From: Daldinia sp. FL1419
Lineage: Eukaryota; Ascomycota; Sordariomycetes; Xylariales; Hypoxylaceae
Direction: 5' to 3'
NCBI GenBank assembly: GCA_025201765.1
Contig: MU623669.1
Coordinates: forward strand, 1-19,595
DNA length: 19,595 nucleotides
Under the pieces are notes generated by a model that worked only from the letters and a program-made list of their open reading frames with translations, did not search any database and was not told the origin of the DNA. The position numbers and the translations under genes were made by a program. Shown piece by piece: positions 1 to 10,800 of the stretch. Position 1 is the first letter of the stretch. The number at the start of each line of letters is the position of its first letter.

Positions 1-1832
1 TTAAAAAAAAATATTTTTAAATATAAATTAATTAAAATAATCAATAAATTTAATCATAATTTTACCATTTTAAAATTTTAAATAAATATATTTTTAACAA
101 TTATTCCATTAATACCCTTACCTTTTAAAAGTTTATAAAAATATAAGGTTACAAATAAAATTTAAATAATATATTACATCCAAAAACCTAATTTTTATAA
201 TATTATTAATATATTTAATTTTAATATTAATATATTTAAAATTTAATATTCAAACCTTATTATTTCCAATAATAATATATTTTTCTGAAAAAACTTCTTC
301 ATAATTAACAAACCTTAATATTTAATTAAAAACATATATTATAATTCCTAAATCTAATATAATTAAATTTTTTTAAAAATAATAACTTATATTATAAATA
401 ATATCTATAATATTTATTATAAACACTACTCTTAATTCTAAAATTATTACTTATTTCAATAATTAATTTTTATTTTCTTAATCAACTATATTATTTTTAT
501 CTTTCTTTTTAAAATTATTAAAAATTTTTATTTTTATTACTAATTTAAAATCATATTTAATTTTTTCTTATATAAATATATTAAATTATATATTAATCCT
601 AAAATATTTAAAATATTTTAATTTAATAATATAAAAATATTTTTCAATTTTATAAAAATTTAAATAAATTTCACACTTATTACACCTATATTTATATATT
701 AATAAATATAAATATTAATTAATATTTATATTATTCTTTTTTCATTTATTCAAATTATTTTAACATTTATTTAATTATTTATTTTATTTAATTAGTCTTC
801 TTTTATAAAAATTTTCTTCTTTATTAAAATTATTAATATTATTATTTTTATAATAAATAATAAAAACACCTTTATAAACTTTTCCTTTTCCCTTTTAACT
901 TATATTTATAATATAAATATAATTTTTAAAAAAATAAATAATATTTTTAAAAATTAATATTTTATTATTAATTTTCTTTTAATACATTATCACTTAAATA
1001 AATACCCATTTTTAAAATACTAATATTATTATTTATAAAATAATTAAAAACCATTTTTATAAATTAATAATAATAACAAATTTCTTATTTATTCTATATA
1101 ACATAACTATTCTTTAAAAAATAATCCATGCCTCCTAATTTTTAAATTATTTTAAAAATAATATTATTATTTTCTTATAATACTCTTTCATTTCATATTT
1201 ATTAGAATCAATATTAAAAATCTTCTTAAAAATAATATATTTCTTTCAAACATTTTAAATTAAAAATAAAACCAACATTTAATAAGATTTTAATACAATT
1301 TTCACTATATAATTCAAAAACTAAATTAACTTATTATACTTAATATTATATAAAACCATAATTCATATATATATCTACATATCTTTATTATAACAAAACC
1401 TCTCAACTAACGTAAATTAACCTATATTACAAAGACAAATATCCATAATAAAATTATTAGGCATATCTATTACATTACCTCATCTACTTCTTCTAAAAGC
1501 CAATAAATTGTTTAAATTTTTAGAATTGGCTTTATAATCTTCAATATTCAGTTATACTAACCAAAAAATCAAAAAAAATAAAGATTTCCTTACTAAATCA
1601 ATATTTTCTAAATTCAACCAATCCCACACATCTAAATTATAAACCAAAGTTATAAAAACCTAATTCCATACTTCCCAATCATTAAATATAAACAATTAAC
1701 TTTTTCTTACAATATTTTTAAATAATATTATTTAATTAAATATAATTAAAATTATATTAAATATATTTTTATATAACAAAATCAAATTAATATTAATTAT
1801 ATATTTATATCAAAATACAATTAAAACTCTTA
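1..1832 (-). mobile_element. Decayed Ty1/Copia retrotransposon, 5' internal part (runs off window start)
   Basis: This AT-rich segment lies on the internal side of the LTR at 1833-1986, so it should hold the leader and gag of a Copia element on the minus strand. The + strand is nearly G-free in places (151-286 has no G and 12 C), as expected if C on the element's coding strand was mutated to T. A gag-like frame can be followed at about 1170-1683 (separate entry). Below about 1170 I can recognise no protein motif. The element continues past base 1. Family assignment rests on the gag-like motif and on the matching element at 18816-19595, whose pol end is recognisable. Confidence 0.6.
1170..1683 (-). 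pseudogene. Copia gag remnant with several in-frame stops
   Basis: On the minus strand one frame remains readable from about 1683 downward. It contains DWEVWN (from 1680) followed by LDVWDWL, resembling the W-x-x-W...LDVW pattern near the N-terminus of Copia Gag (UBN2/Retrotran_gag type). The same frame continues through at least 1441 with three stops in about 80 codons, then becomes stop-rich. Each stop can be explained by one C-to-T or G-to-A change from CAA, CAG, CGA or TGG, fitting RIP. It starts about 150 bp inside the LTR, the normal place for gag. Gag would form the virus-like particle in an active element; this copy cannot. Identification is by motif memory only; the lower limit is approximate. 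Confidence 0.45.
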
Positions 1833-1986
1833 ATTATTACATAATATATAAAGAAAAATTATAATTATAAAATTTAAATTATTATTAATATTCTTAAAAT
1901 TCTAGAATAGAATGATGAGGCTTTTTATGGAATTGTTATAAAGGAGAGAATTTTTCCACACTATTTTTAGGCTTACTAATCCAACA
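1833..1986 (-). repeat. Copia-family LTR (5' LTR of the left element)
   Basis: Read on the minus strand it begins TGTTGGATTAGTAAGCC at 1986, the usual TG start of an LTR. It matches 18816-18969 over the same 154-bp length, with differences that are mostly transitions. Similarity stops at the same point in both copies, as expected at an LTR end. Outside the TG end lies satellite sequence, so the element appears to have inserted into the satellite. Because internal sequence lies at lower coordinates, this is the 5' LTR. Confidence 0.7.
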
Positions 1987-3015
1987 CTATCTAATCAACA
2001 TAAATTCTTAAACATAAAATCATTAATTTTTCTATAGAAATTTATACAATAAAATGCAGGATATATCCTGTAAAAACAATTAAAACTCCTATTCAAATAA
2101 ATAAACTTCCAGAAATTATTTTCCAATCTAATCAATTTAAATTCTTAAATATAAAATGATCAATTTTCTATAAAATTTTATACAATAAAACTGCAAGGCA
2201 TATCCTGCAAAAGTTATTAAAGCTCCTTAAAAATCATTTTCTTATCTAATTAATTCAAATTAAAATATACCTAAGTATTTGTTTTTTTATAGAACTTCGT
2301 ACAATAAAACCCTAAGGCATATCCTATAAAAGCTCCTATTCAATTAAAACCCATATTCAACATAAATAAACCCTCAAAAGTTATTTCTTATTTGATCAAT
2401 TCCAATTCTCAAACATAAAATCATCAATTTTTCCATAGAAATTTGTACAATAAAATGTAGGATATATCCTGTAAAAACTATTAAAGCTCCTATTTAACGT
2501 AAATAAACCTCCAAAAATTATTTTCTATGTAATTAATTTAAATTCTTAAATATAAAATCATTAATTTTCTATAAAATTTCATACAATAAAATTGTAAGGC
2601 ATATCCTGCAAGAACTCCTGTTCAATTAAAGCTTTTGTTTAATTAAAACTCCTATTCAATTAAAACCTCTATTCAATTAAAGCTCATATTCAATTAAAAC
2701 TCATATTTAACATAAATAAACCTCCAAAAATTATTTTCTTATTTAATTAACTTAAGTTCTTAAACATAAAATCATCAATTTTTCTATAAAAATTCGCATA
2801 ATAAAAATTTAAAGTTAAGGCATATCTTATAAGAACTATTAAAACTCCTTAAAAATTATTTTCTTATTTAATCAACTCAAATTCTTAATAATAAAATTAT
2901 TAATTTTTAAAACCATAAAATTTTATACAATAAAAGTATAAAATTAAGGTATTTTTTAAAAAAACTATTAAAACTTAAATTTAACATAAATAAATTATTT
3001 TCCTATCTAATCAGC
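1987..3015 (+). repeat. Tandem AT-rich satellite, about seven units of ~120-145 bp
   Basis: Successive units share an ordered set of landmarks: an AATTCTTAAACATAAAATCA-like stretch, then TTCTATA, TACAATAAAA, GGCATATCCTGCA, ATTAAAGCTCCTATTCAA, and AACCTCCAAAAATTATTTTC. Units start near 1990, 2125, 2245, 2390, 2525, 2750 and 2870. The fifth is enlarged to about 225 bp by an internal 17-bp repeat. Units differ mainly by transitions (for example GGCATATCC versus GGATATATCC). The same landmarks recur in the right-hand array (13738-17640), where units are longer. No coding capacity is seen. Unit borders are approximate. Confidence 0.75.
2614..2698 (+). repeat. 17-bp minisatellite, five tandem copies
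   Basis: Five consecutive 17-bp copies of the form ACTCCTATTCAATTAAA occur here, with variants at a few positions (GCTTTTGTTTAATTAAA, ACCTCTATTCAATTAAA, GCTCATATTCAATTAAA). A decayed sixth follows at 2699. The repeated word is the end of the satellite landmark ATTAAAGCTCCTATTCAA, so this is a local expansion within one satellite unit. Confidence 0.8.
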
Positions 3016-4297
3016 TCAAATAAAGATGCACCCAATCATAAATGCTTTCTTAAACTTTAAATTTTTAATATGGTTTTTTACCCCTTATCAACTTATCAAC
3101 CACCTTATCAATTCTTATCAATTATTATCAATTTCTTATTAATTACACATAATAATTTATTAAAAGAATTTCAGTATAATACATCGGATTTCATCCTGGA
3201 TAAAAAAATTTGATACGTTATTTAATAAAAGAATCCTTTAACTTAAAATATATAATATATTAATTTACCAAAAAATTATAATTTTTAAATTATAAATAAT
3301 TTATAAAATAAAAAGAAAGAATATATTTATATTTTATAAAAGATTAAAATTTATTATTTAAAATTATAATAATTTTAATAAAAGATTTATTATAATATAT
3401 ACCCTTATTATTTAAAAAATAAATTAACACCTCATTTTAACCTTAGTTTTAATTTTTTAATATTAAAATATAACAATCATAATAAAGAACATTATTATAA
3501 TATATATTTAATTTAAAATATTTATATAGTAGATAATATTTATACAATTACTAATAAAATTAAAAAATAAATATTTTAAAGGGATATTATTATATATTAT
3601 TAAATTATTATTTAATTTAATTAAATTAAAAATATATTAATTTAAAATTTATTTATATTATTATTAATAGGAATTTAATATAAAATTATTAATATTTAAT
3701 TTATATTTATTAATAATAAATATAATCTTATTTAAAATTATAGGTTTTTAAATAAATAATACCTTAAATATAAATATTATAAAATTTTTAATAATAAAAG
3801 ATAAAATACTTACTAAAATTAGAATTAAAATACATCTTTAAAAGATATTAGATATCAGAACTAAAATTTTAACAATTTATATATTATTATCTATAAAAAG
3901 GGTTATAATATAACCATTATATAAAAAAGATAAATTAAAAAACTTAAATAATTAAATATAAAATTATTAGATATAATTAAGAAATTTATGGAACAATAGG
4001 TACAAAAAGCATACATTTCTTCTATTTATTAACCAAAAATAATCTTCAATTATTCAACAATAACCTAATACTTAAAACCGGACCCCAAAAAAATAAAAAC
4101 CCTTAACACCCAAATTAAATAATAAATAAATAATTAAATATAAAAATTCAATTATATTAACTTAAATCCCCAAGATTTACACCTATATATCTTCATTAAT
4201 AATTTATTCATAAACAATAAAAACCTAAATTTATAAATCAATTATATTATTATATTAAATAATAAAGAATTAACCAACCAAAATAATAAAATCTAAA
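3016..4297. other. AT-rich RIP-degraded DNA without recognisable genes
   Basis: Almost entirely A and T, with stops in all frames and no readable protein motif, RNA gene or clear tandem structure. Short patches at about 3010-3050 and 3165-3230 are slightly less AT-rich but match nothing I recognise. It is probably the remains of transposons too decayed to place by eye. Confidence 0.6.
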
Positions 4298-4314
4298 TTA
4301 TAAATAATATTATT

Positions 4315-4512
4315 ATTTATTATTTATTATTACCCCAATTTACCTAGAATATATTACAGGTATCTGATCTATTTTTTAATATTTGTTCTGGGTAGGAACT
4401 GTATTTTAGAGAAAACCTACCCACTGCCTATCCAAATAAGCTATATTATTATAACTTTGGTTTCACCCTGTGTTCCTATTGGAACTTACCTTTTAATAGA
4501 AATAATCAAACC
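4315..4512 (-). mobile_element. LINE-like element copy A, strongly 5'-truncated
   Basis: The reverse complement matches the 3' ends of copies B, C and D: GTAGGTTTTCTC, TACCCAGAACAAATA, ACCTGTAATATATTCTAGG, then GGGGTA and a (TAA)-type tail. It is the shortest copy, about 198 bp. It is bordered by a 17-bp near-duplicate (4298-4314 and 4513-4529) differing at one G/A position, the probable target-site duplication. The left copy abuts the AT-rich tail, so its exact length is uncertain. This copy keeps more G and C in its upstream half (for example GGTTTCACCCTGTG) than the others. Confidence 0.65.
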
Positions 4513-4544
4513 TTATAAATGATATTATTTATTAATTATTTATT

Positions 4545-5130
4545 AAATATAAATACATTACCTAAAATATATTTACCAACAAAATCTACAAAATAATTTA
4601 AAACTTCAATATTAAATATATTATTTATTATATAATTAATACTATTTTAAAACATTTTTTATTTCTTAAAACCCCATTAATTTTATATATTAATTCTTTC
4701 TCCTTATAATAATACTTTATTTAAATAAACAATACTAATAAAAAAAATCAATAATTAATTTAATAATCTTATAATAATTATACAAAAATCAAGAAATTAA
4801 TAATATCTAATAAATCTACAATATATATAATCTTATAAACGTTATAACAAAGGCATCCTTAAATAAGATTATATAAATATTAATAAAAAATAATTAAATT
4901 AATTTACAATTAAAAGGGTAAATAAAATAAAAGTTAAATATTAAATTCATAATATAATTATAAAAAGAAAATAAAATAAATAATAATTATATAATTTATG
5001 TACTTTAATATAATATATTATAATTAAGAAATATTTATATATTTATTATTATATAAAAATAGGTTTCCCATTTATCTCTTTTAAATAACTTTTTTCCTTA
5101 AATAATTCTAATATACCAATCTTACCCCTA
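4545..5130 (+). repeat. Dispersed repeat, copy 1 (unoccupied relative of the copy C target)
   Basis: It aligns by eye with 6066-6900 in the same orientation. Shared anchors include CCTTAAATAAGATTATATAA (versus CCTTAATAAAATTATGAAG), TAATAAAAAATAATTAAATT at 4881-4900, and AAAGGGTAAATAAAAT near 4913. In the other copy LINE copy C interrupts the match exactly after TAATAAAAAATAAT. Family unknown; both ends approximate. Confidence 0.55.
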
Positions 5131-5529
5131 TTATTATTTATTTTATTGTTATTTTACTTTTATTTTATATATATACTTACCAACATTTTCTATCCTTAAT
5201 AAATAAATTATTTTTATAATATATAATATATAATTATATTAGAATTATAATTTTAATATAATATAATATTAAAATATTATATTAGATTTAAAATATTATA
5301 ATAATTTCTAATAAAAGAATTAAAATATTTAAAAAGGATTAATAATAAAATGAAACTAGAAAAGTAATAAAATATTTATAAATATATAAATTTATTTAAT
5401 TTAATATAATATATATATAAAAATAAAATAAGTTTTTCAAAATGGTATTGGATTGTAAATATAATAAATATAATAATATTATATTATAATATTAGAAAAT
5501 ATAAATAAGGTATATAAAAAGGATTAAAG
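5131..5529. other. AT-rich DNA, no recognisable gene
   Basis: Long runs of A, T and TA with frequent stops in every frame. I see no conserved motif. It separates dispersed-repeat copy 1 from LINE-like copy B. Confidence 0.55.
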
Positions 5530-6065
5530 TTAGTTAAGAAAGATTATAGGTTAATAGTATTATTTTAAGTTATTTTAAAAAATAAATATAATATTATGAT
5601 ATTAAAAAGAGGGTTATAAAAATAAAAATAAATAATAATTTTTTATAATAATATAAAATCATTTATATATATTTATATTTTATATAAATTGTACATATTT
5701 TAGCCCTTTTTTAGAATAATTTCTTTATAATGTAATAATATTTTTATTATTTATTAAAAAAAATAATAAAGTTATTTTGGACCTTGTTATTGTCCTATAC
5801 TTAGGTTATTATTATATTACTTTATAAAGTTTAGATATTATGATATATTAAATATTTTTTTATATTAAAGTTTAATTATTTTTATGAAAAGGTAAATTTT
5901 AATAAAAATATAAAATAAAATTAAAATTAAAATAATATAATTTAATTAATTAAATAATAAATAGGTTTTTTTTGGAATATAGTTCTTACCCAGAACAAAT
6001 ATCAAAAGATGGATCAGATATCTATAATATATTTTAGGTAAATTGGAATAGTAATAAATAAATAA
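5530..6065 (+). mobile_element. LINE-like element copy B, heavily mutated
   Basis: It aligns with copy D (15922-16465) along its whole length and shares the 3' block TTCTTACCCAGAACAAATAT with a TAA-type tail. Over the first 39 aligned bases (from GTTAAGAAAG here, GCCGGGAAGG in D) every difference is a transition. Bases 5521-5640 contain no C and 15 G, so this copy was mutated almost entirely by C-to-T on the + strand. The 5' border is set by where similarity to D fades and is approximate. I cannot identify a clear target-site duplication. Confidence 0.6.
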
Positions 6066-6900
6066 CAAATAAAATATATAATATAATTTAAGGTTTTAAT
6101 TTAAATTATATTATATATTATATTATTAATTTTATATTTTTAAAGTAATTATATGAAAATAGGGAAATATATGATATTTATTAAATTTATAGAATATATA
6201 ATTTAATTAATATTATAATAAAAGTTTTCCTTAATAAAATTATGAAGATATTAATAAAAAATAATCCCCAGAACAACCTCTTTGCGGTGCAGCAACGCTT
6301 TTGTTATTTATGAAGAAAACAATGAAGCCATCTTGGACCTCGTTGTTGCTCCACACCTGGGCTATTGCCATACCATTTCATAAAATTTAAATATTATAAT
6401 ATATAAAATATTTTTTTATATTAAAATTTAATTATTTTTATTAAAAGGTAAATTTTAATAAAAATATAGGATAAAATTAAAATTATAATAATATAATTTA
6501 TTTAGATAGGTAGTAGGTAGGTTTTCTCCGGAATACAGTTCTTACCCAGAACAAATATTAAAAGATGGACCGAATACCTGTAATATATTCTAGGTAAATT
6601 GGGGTAGTAATAAATAATAATAATAATAATAAAAAATAATTAAATTAATTTGTATTTAAAGGGTTAAATAAAATAAGAAATTAATAATGGTTTGTAATTT
6701 ATTATTTATAAAAAGGAATAAAGTAAATGATAATTATATATTATTAAATATTATAAATTTTTATAATAAATAAAAGAAATATTATATAATTAGTATATTA
6801 TATATATAAAGGTTAAACTTATTAAATTTAAAATAGATAATTTTTAAAAGGGGATTTATAAATATATAAATCTTATTATATTATTTTATTTGTTATTTGT
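6066..6900 (+). repeat. Dispersed repeat, copy 2, interrupted by LINE-like copy C
   Basis: Second copy of the repeat at 4545-5130 in the same orientation, split by copy C (6266-6627). The left half ends TAATAAAAAATAAT at 6265; the right half resumes with the same word at 6627-6640 and continues TAAATTAATTTG, matching copy 1. Differences from copy 1 are mostly transitions. Family unknown. Confidence 0.55.
6266..6627 (+). mobile_element. LINE-like element copy C with 13-bp target duplication
   Basis: A 5'-truncated copy of about 362 bp sharing the 3' block and (TAA)n tail of copies A, B and D. It is flanked by identical 13-bp direct repeats (6253-6265 and 6628-6640), and the corresponding unoccupied site is present at 4881-4894. 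Its upstream part (6266-6380) is the least mutated piece of the family here, with near-normal GC (CCTCTTTGCGGTGCAGCAAC). Variable 5' truncation, a constant 3' end, a simple-repeat tail and target duplications longer than 10 bp are typical of target-primed reverse transcription, so a LINE or LINE-mobilised SINE is the likely class. No reverse transcriptase is present in the fragment. Confidence 0.75.
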
Positions 6901-7690
6901 TTTTGTTGTTATTTCTCTTATATGTACGTTTAGCCCAACAAATATTAAGGTTATTAAATTATTTTTTTTATGAATAATTTCTTTAATTTTTATATTTATT
7001 AGTTTTGTAGTTAATTAAAGAATGGAGGTAATAATATATATTTGATTAATAGTGGTATTTTTCTTTGGATTGTAGATAAGAATAAAATATTTCGATTTTT
7101 TATTATTATTTATAAAGAATATAATAATTTGATTAATAAATAAGGATTAAATAAAATATATAAATAGGAATTCTATAAAATAATAGATTAATAAGATAAA
7201 AATATTATGATATAATGAATAGATTTTAATATCAAAATTAATAGTTTTATTTGGTAGGTTTAAAATATAATAAATAAATATAAATATTTGTTTTTATTAA
7301 AATCTAGTTTAAAAATAAAGATAATGGTATGAAAATCCTAAAATTTGTAATGATTTTTATAAAAATAGATACTATTATTAGGGTTGAGATATATAAATAT
7401 AGATTTGTAAGAATGGAAGAATTTTCATATAATATTATATTTAAAGAAGGTTTTAATTATGTTTAAAAGGATATGATTATATTTAAAAATATTGATTTAA
7501 TTTGTAAAAAGATATGATATTTGTTCAAAATTGTATATAAAAGTAATTCCAAATTTTGAAATAGATCTATAGGAAATAATAGAATAATAAATACCTTTTT
7601 AAGAATTTAAGAAATCTTTAAGAAATTATTAATGATAAAAATAAAATATAATAGGGTATAATTTTTCTTATATTTTAAATAATAATAATA
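6901..7690. other. AT-rich DNA upstream of the histidine kinase gene
   Basis: RIP-like AT-rich sequence, richer in G than C on the + strand, with no recognised element. It runs to within about 130 bp of the kinase start codon, so any distal promoter of that gene lies in this degraded sequence. I see no recognisable regulatory motif. Confidence 0.5.
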
Positions 7691-7691
7691 A

Positions 7692-7763
7692 TATATCTTT
7701 TTTTTTCCAATTCATAATCTCTTCTTTTTTTTCATTCTTTTACCATTATATTTATACACCATC
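7692..7763 (+). promoter_or_regulatory. Probable core promoter/leader of the histidine kinase gene
   Basis: Two pyrimidine runs (about 7696-7708 and 7719-7741, mainly T with C) are followed by TTATATTTATACACC at about 7746. Pyrimidine-rich tracts just upstream of transcription starts are common in filamentous fungi, and the TATA-like word could assist. The tract sits at the edge between AT-rich repeat DNA and normal-composition DNA. The transcription start cannot be read from sequence. Confidence 0.4.
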
Positions 7764-7865
7764 ATGTGGTATACAATCGCCGCAAACATCGAATGTCGTC
7801 GCCACGCCACTAGTTGTGCTGATGATGTACCCACCAATGGGAATATCCAACGTCGGCATCCTTGA
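7764..7865 (+). other. Upstream ORF overlapping the histidine kinase start
   Basis: The first ATG of the normal-composition region (7764, A at -3) opens a 33-codon frame that ends TGA at 7863-7865, beyond the kinase ATG at 7822 and in a different frame. A second tiny frame (ATG 7793, stop TAG 7811-7813) lies inside it. If the transcript begins upstream of 7764, ribosomes would have to leak past or reinitiate, so translation of the kinase could be limited. The peptide resembles nothing I know. Confidence 0.35.
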
Positions 7866-10800
7866 ACTTATCGACTCTGATCCTCGACCGACCTTTATCG
7901 TTGCTATTGCATCTCTGCAATTGCCACAGCCTATCTACGTGAACCCCGCCTTACGCCAAAAGCCCGCCCTCCACGCGCAAATCGTCGAAGTATCTCAGTC
8001 GCGCCATGGGCCTTTTTGGGACTGGATGACTTCTTCTACTACCCCTCCTTCGAGCCCGATATACACATCTCATTTCGAGAATACACTTTGGACGCGATCG
8101 ATAGTTGGTAACAAGTGGGCTGTGATTGGTAGTAATCATGGATATAGTGTATCGGCGTCAGACGAAGTCGTTTATGGCCGAAGGGCTTCGCATAGCCGTG
8201 GAAACAGTAGTATTATCCTCCAGGACAGTGCTCTTTCCGCAGCTTCAGAAGATGGTGATCAAGGATGGACGCCACCTGATTTCATGTTAGATCAGGAATC
8301 ATTTGTTCACGTCATTAACACTTTGGACTGGTCGGCCACACCTCTCGGTCCTTTGTCTCTCTGGCCTCCCCTTTTACAGCAAACATTCAATCAAGTTCTT
8401 GCAGACTCAAGGCCTATTGTCATTTACTGGGGCGACCAGTTGACTACTTTATACAATGAAGCATTCAGTCAACTGTGTGGTTCTAAGCATCCTGCTTTAT
8501 TAGGGAAGTCGGTTGAGGATGCTTGGCCTGATTTCTGCGAGAAGATTAAGCTCGCAATGTCTTCAATGGCATCTAAGCAGCGAACTGGAAACGAGGATGA
8601 GTGGCGATTCTTTGTTGAGAAGGCTAACGGGAGTTCGGAAGAGAAGTATCTCAAATGGTCAATGATTCCTATCACTGAGAAGAATAGGTGTCTTGGTTTT
8701 ATCCAACCCATTCAGGATACAACTTCTATGCGACTATGGGAAAGACGTATGCAAATGTTAATCGATCTAGGCGATGTGTTGGTCACAGCTCGAGATGTTA
8801 AGTCCTATTGGGCCAAGCTCATCCAAGAACTTGAGGCATGTCAGCCGACTTATGATATCCCTCTTGCTATTCTTTATTCAGTCGAGGAAGACCCGGAATC
8901 ACCATCTTCAAGGAAAACTTGTCGACTAGAAGGTTGCTTGGGTGTCCCACAGGGTCACCCTATCGCGCCCGAGAAATTACAGCTCGACGGAAACAATTTT
9001 GGTCTATCTTCATCCTTTAGAGAAGCCCTCGACTCGCAGACTCCAATATTGCTACAAATTAGGAATGGAACGTTACCAGAGTCGCTACTCGAAGACCTAC
9101 ACTGGCGTGGCTTCAAAGATCCTTGCCACGAGGCCATCATTTGTCCCATTAGGCCAACTAAAGATGAGCATGTCCTAGGCTTGCTTTTGCTCGGGCTTAA
9201 TCCTCGCCGTCCGTACGATAATGACTACCAACAATACATCTCTTTGCTTGGACAGAAACTTACTACAACCTTGGCGTCTACTGTCCTCCTAGAGGAAGAA
9301 GCACGAAGGGGCCGCAATATTGCCGAGCAAGCCGCATATGATCAAGCGATGCTAGCGATGCAGACGAGGGAAGCTACAGAGTCAGTCCAAAAGTTTCAGC
9401 AAATTGCCGAATTTATCCCTGTCGGGATGTGTTTTGGTAATCATCGTGGTAATATCACATTTGCCAACGATGCCTGGCATCGCATTACTGGTGCTCCCCA
9501 GGTGAACCCGCTTACACCTGAAGGTTTCTTATCTTGCGTCATCGAGGATGACAAGCCTAATGTTGAGCGGGCATATGAAGAACTTCAAAGAACACTTACT
9601 GTAACTATTGAGTTAAGAATTCGTCGGCCTGCGGAAGATAATTATCCTCTACAGCATCCTATCGGCAGCTCTCCTAGTTTCGAGAAGGCCGGCCTGGACC
9701 TCGATGCGGAGGATGGTGGTGTGCGGCATGTTCTGGCTTCTCTCAAAGCTGAACGGGGTCCTAGTGGTAACATTAATCAAGTTTTGGCATGTTTGACAGA
9801 TGTGACACTACACAAAAAAGCCGCCGAGGAAGCTATCCGCAAAGCCCAGCAAGCAGAGAACCTGAAACGGTACGTACTAGAATTTATTTTCAGAAACTCC
9901 TTGGACCTTGGCTCTTTATGGTCCGCCAAAACTGAAATCCCTTTTGAGGTCCCGCGTTATCAGAAGGATGAAGGACTGACATCATGGTTATAGGATGGCG
10001 CAGCTAGCCACGGTGGGCATGTACGATATGGCTCTCGATGGCCGTTTACTCGGAGCTAACAACGTATTCTACGAAATGTGCGGTCTGGAAAGAGTAGACC
10101 TCTCCCAAGTATCAATCAAGCCATTCGAATTTTGTGTAGTTGATGAAGATATGCCGGCTCTAAAAAGGACACTCGCTACACTTGTCAAAGAAGGCAAGTC
10201 GCAAACCGCTGAGCTTCGATTGAAGACTCTTTGGACCGAAACAGACACTACTGGAGAGCAGATTACTGCACCACGTTGGGTCCTTGCCACCTTTATGCCA
10301 GTAAGCAACTCAGAGGGGGCGATTCAAACTTTTACGGGCTGCCTGAGTGATGTATCGTTACAGAAATGGCAATTTGAGAAAGAGCGGCAACGGAAGGATG
10401 AGGCAATCGAATCAAAACGTCAGCAAGAGAACTTTATCGACATGACTTCCCACGAAATGCGTAACCCCCTGAGTGCCATCGTCCAGTGCGCCGATGCAGT
10501 TATCGGCTGCCTTACCAAGGCTCAAGAATTGATCGATTCGATGTCCGCGAAGCCCGATCAAAATGGCGTATTAAACCCACCAATAATCGATACACCACCA
10601 CCTAGTCGTGTCTGGAAGGAAGGCTCCCAGCTGGTAAAAGACAGCATAGACAACGCAGAGACAATAATTGCTTGTGCTCAACATCAAAAACGTATTGTTG
10701 ATGACATCTTGACAATGTCCAAGCTAGACTCAAATCTCTTGTCTATCACTCCAATTACGGTGAATCCTATCCACATTGCGCAAGAGGCTTTCAAGATGTT

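Noticed and set aside
1987..3015. CRISPR-like or telomeric array
   Set aside because: Units are long, degenerate and contiguous without unique spacers, in a eukaryotic context; no run of telomeric TTAGGG/CCCTAA is present, only isolated CCCTAA words.
6270..6383. 37-codon open frame in LINE-like copy C
   Set aside because: Copies B and D carry one extra base near the middle of the homologous stretch, so the frame is not conserved; it may be untranslated 3' sequence.
7329..7466. 45-codon open frame in AT-rich DNA upstream of the kinase
   Set aside because: No motif, no splice or promoter context, and this length can occur by chance. It could be a transposon fragment but I cannot support that.
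1..7690. Mitochondrial DNA insertion as the source of the high AT content
   Set aside because: No mitochondrial gene, rRNA or tRNA is recognisable; the repeats differ by transitions and include Copia LTRs and TAA-tailed insertions, fitting nuclear RIP.
7816..7821. GTG/CTG start two codons before the first ATG of the histidine kinase
   Set aside because: A eukaryotic gene with normal ATGs at 7822 and 7825; a GTG start is a bacterial-code artefact. The frame is also open further upstream into AT-rich DNA without an in-frame ATG.
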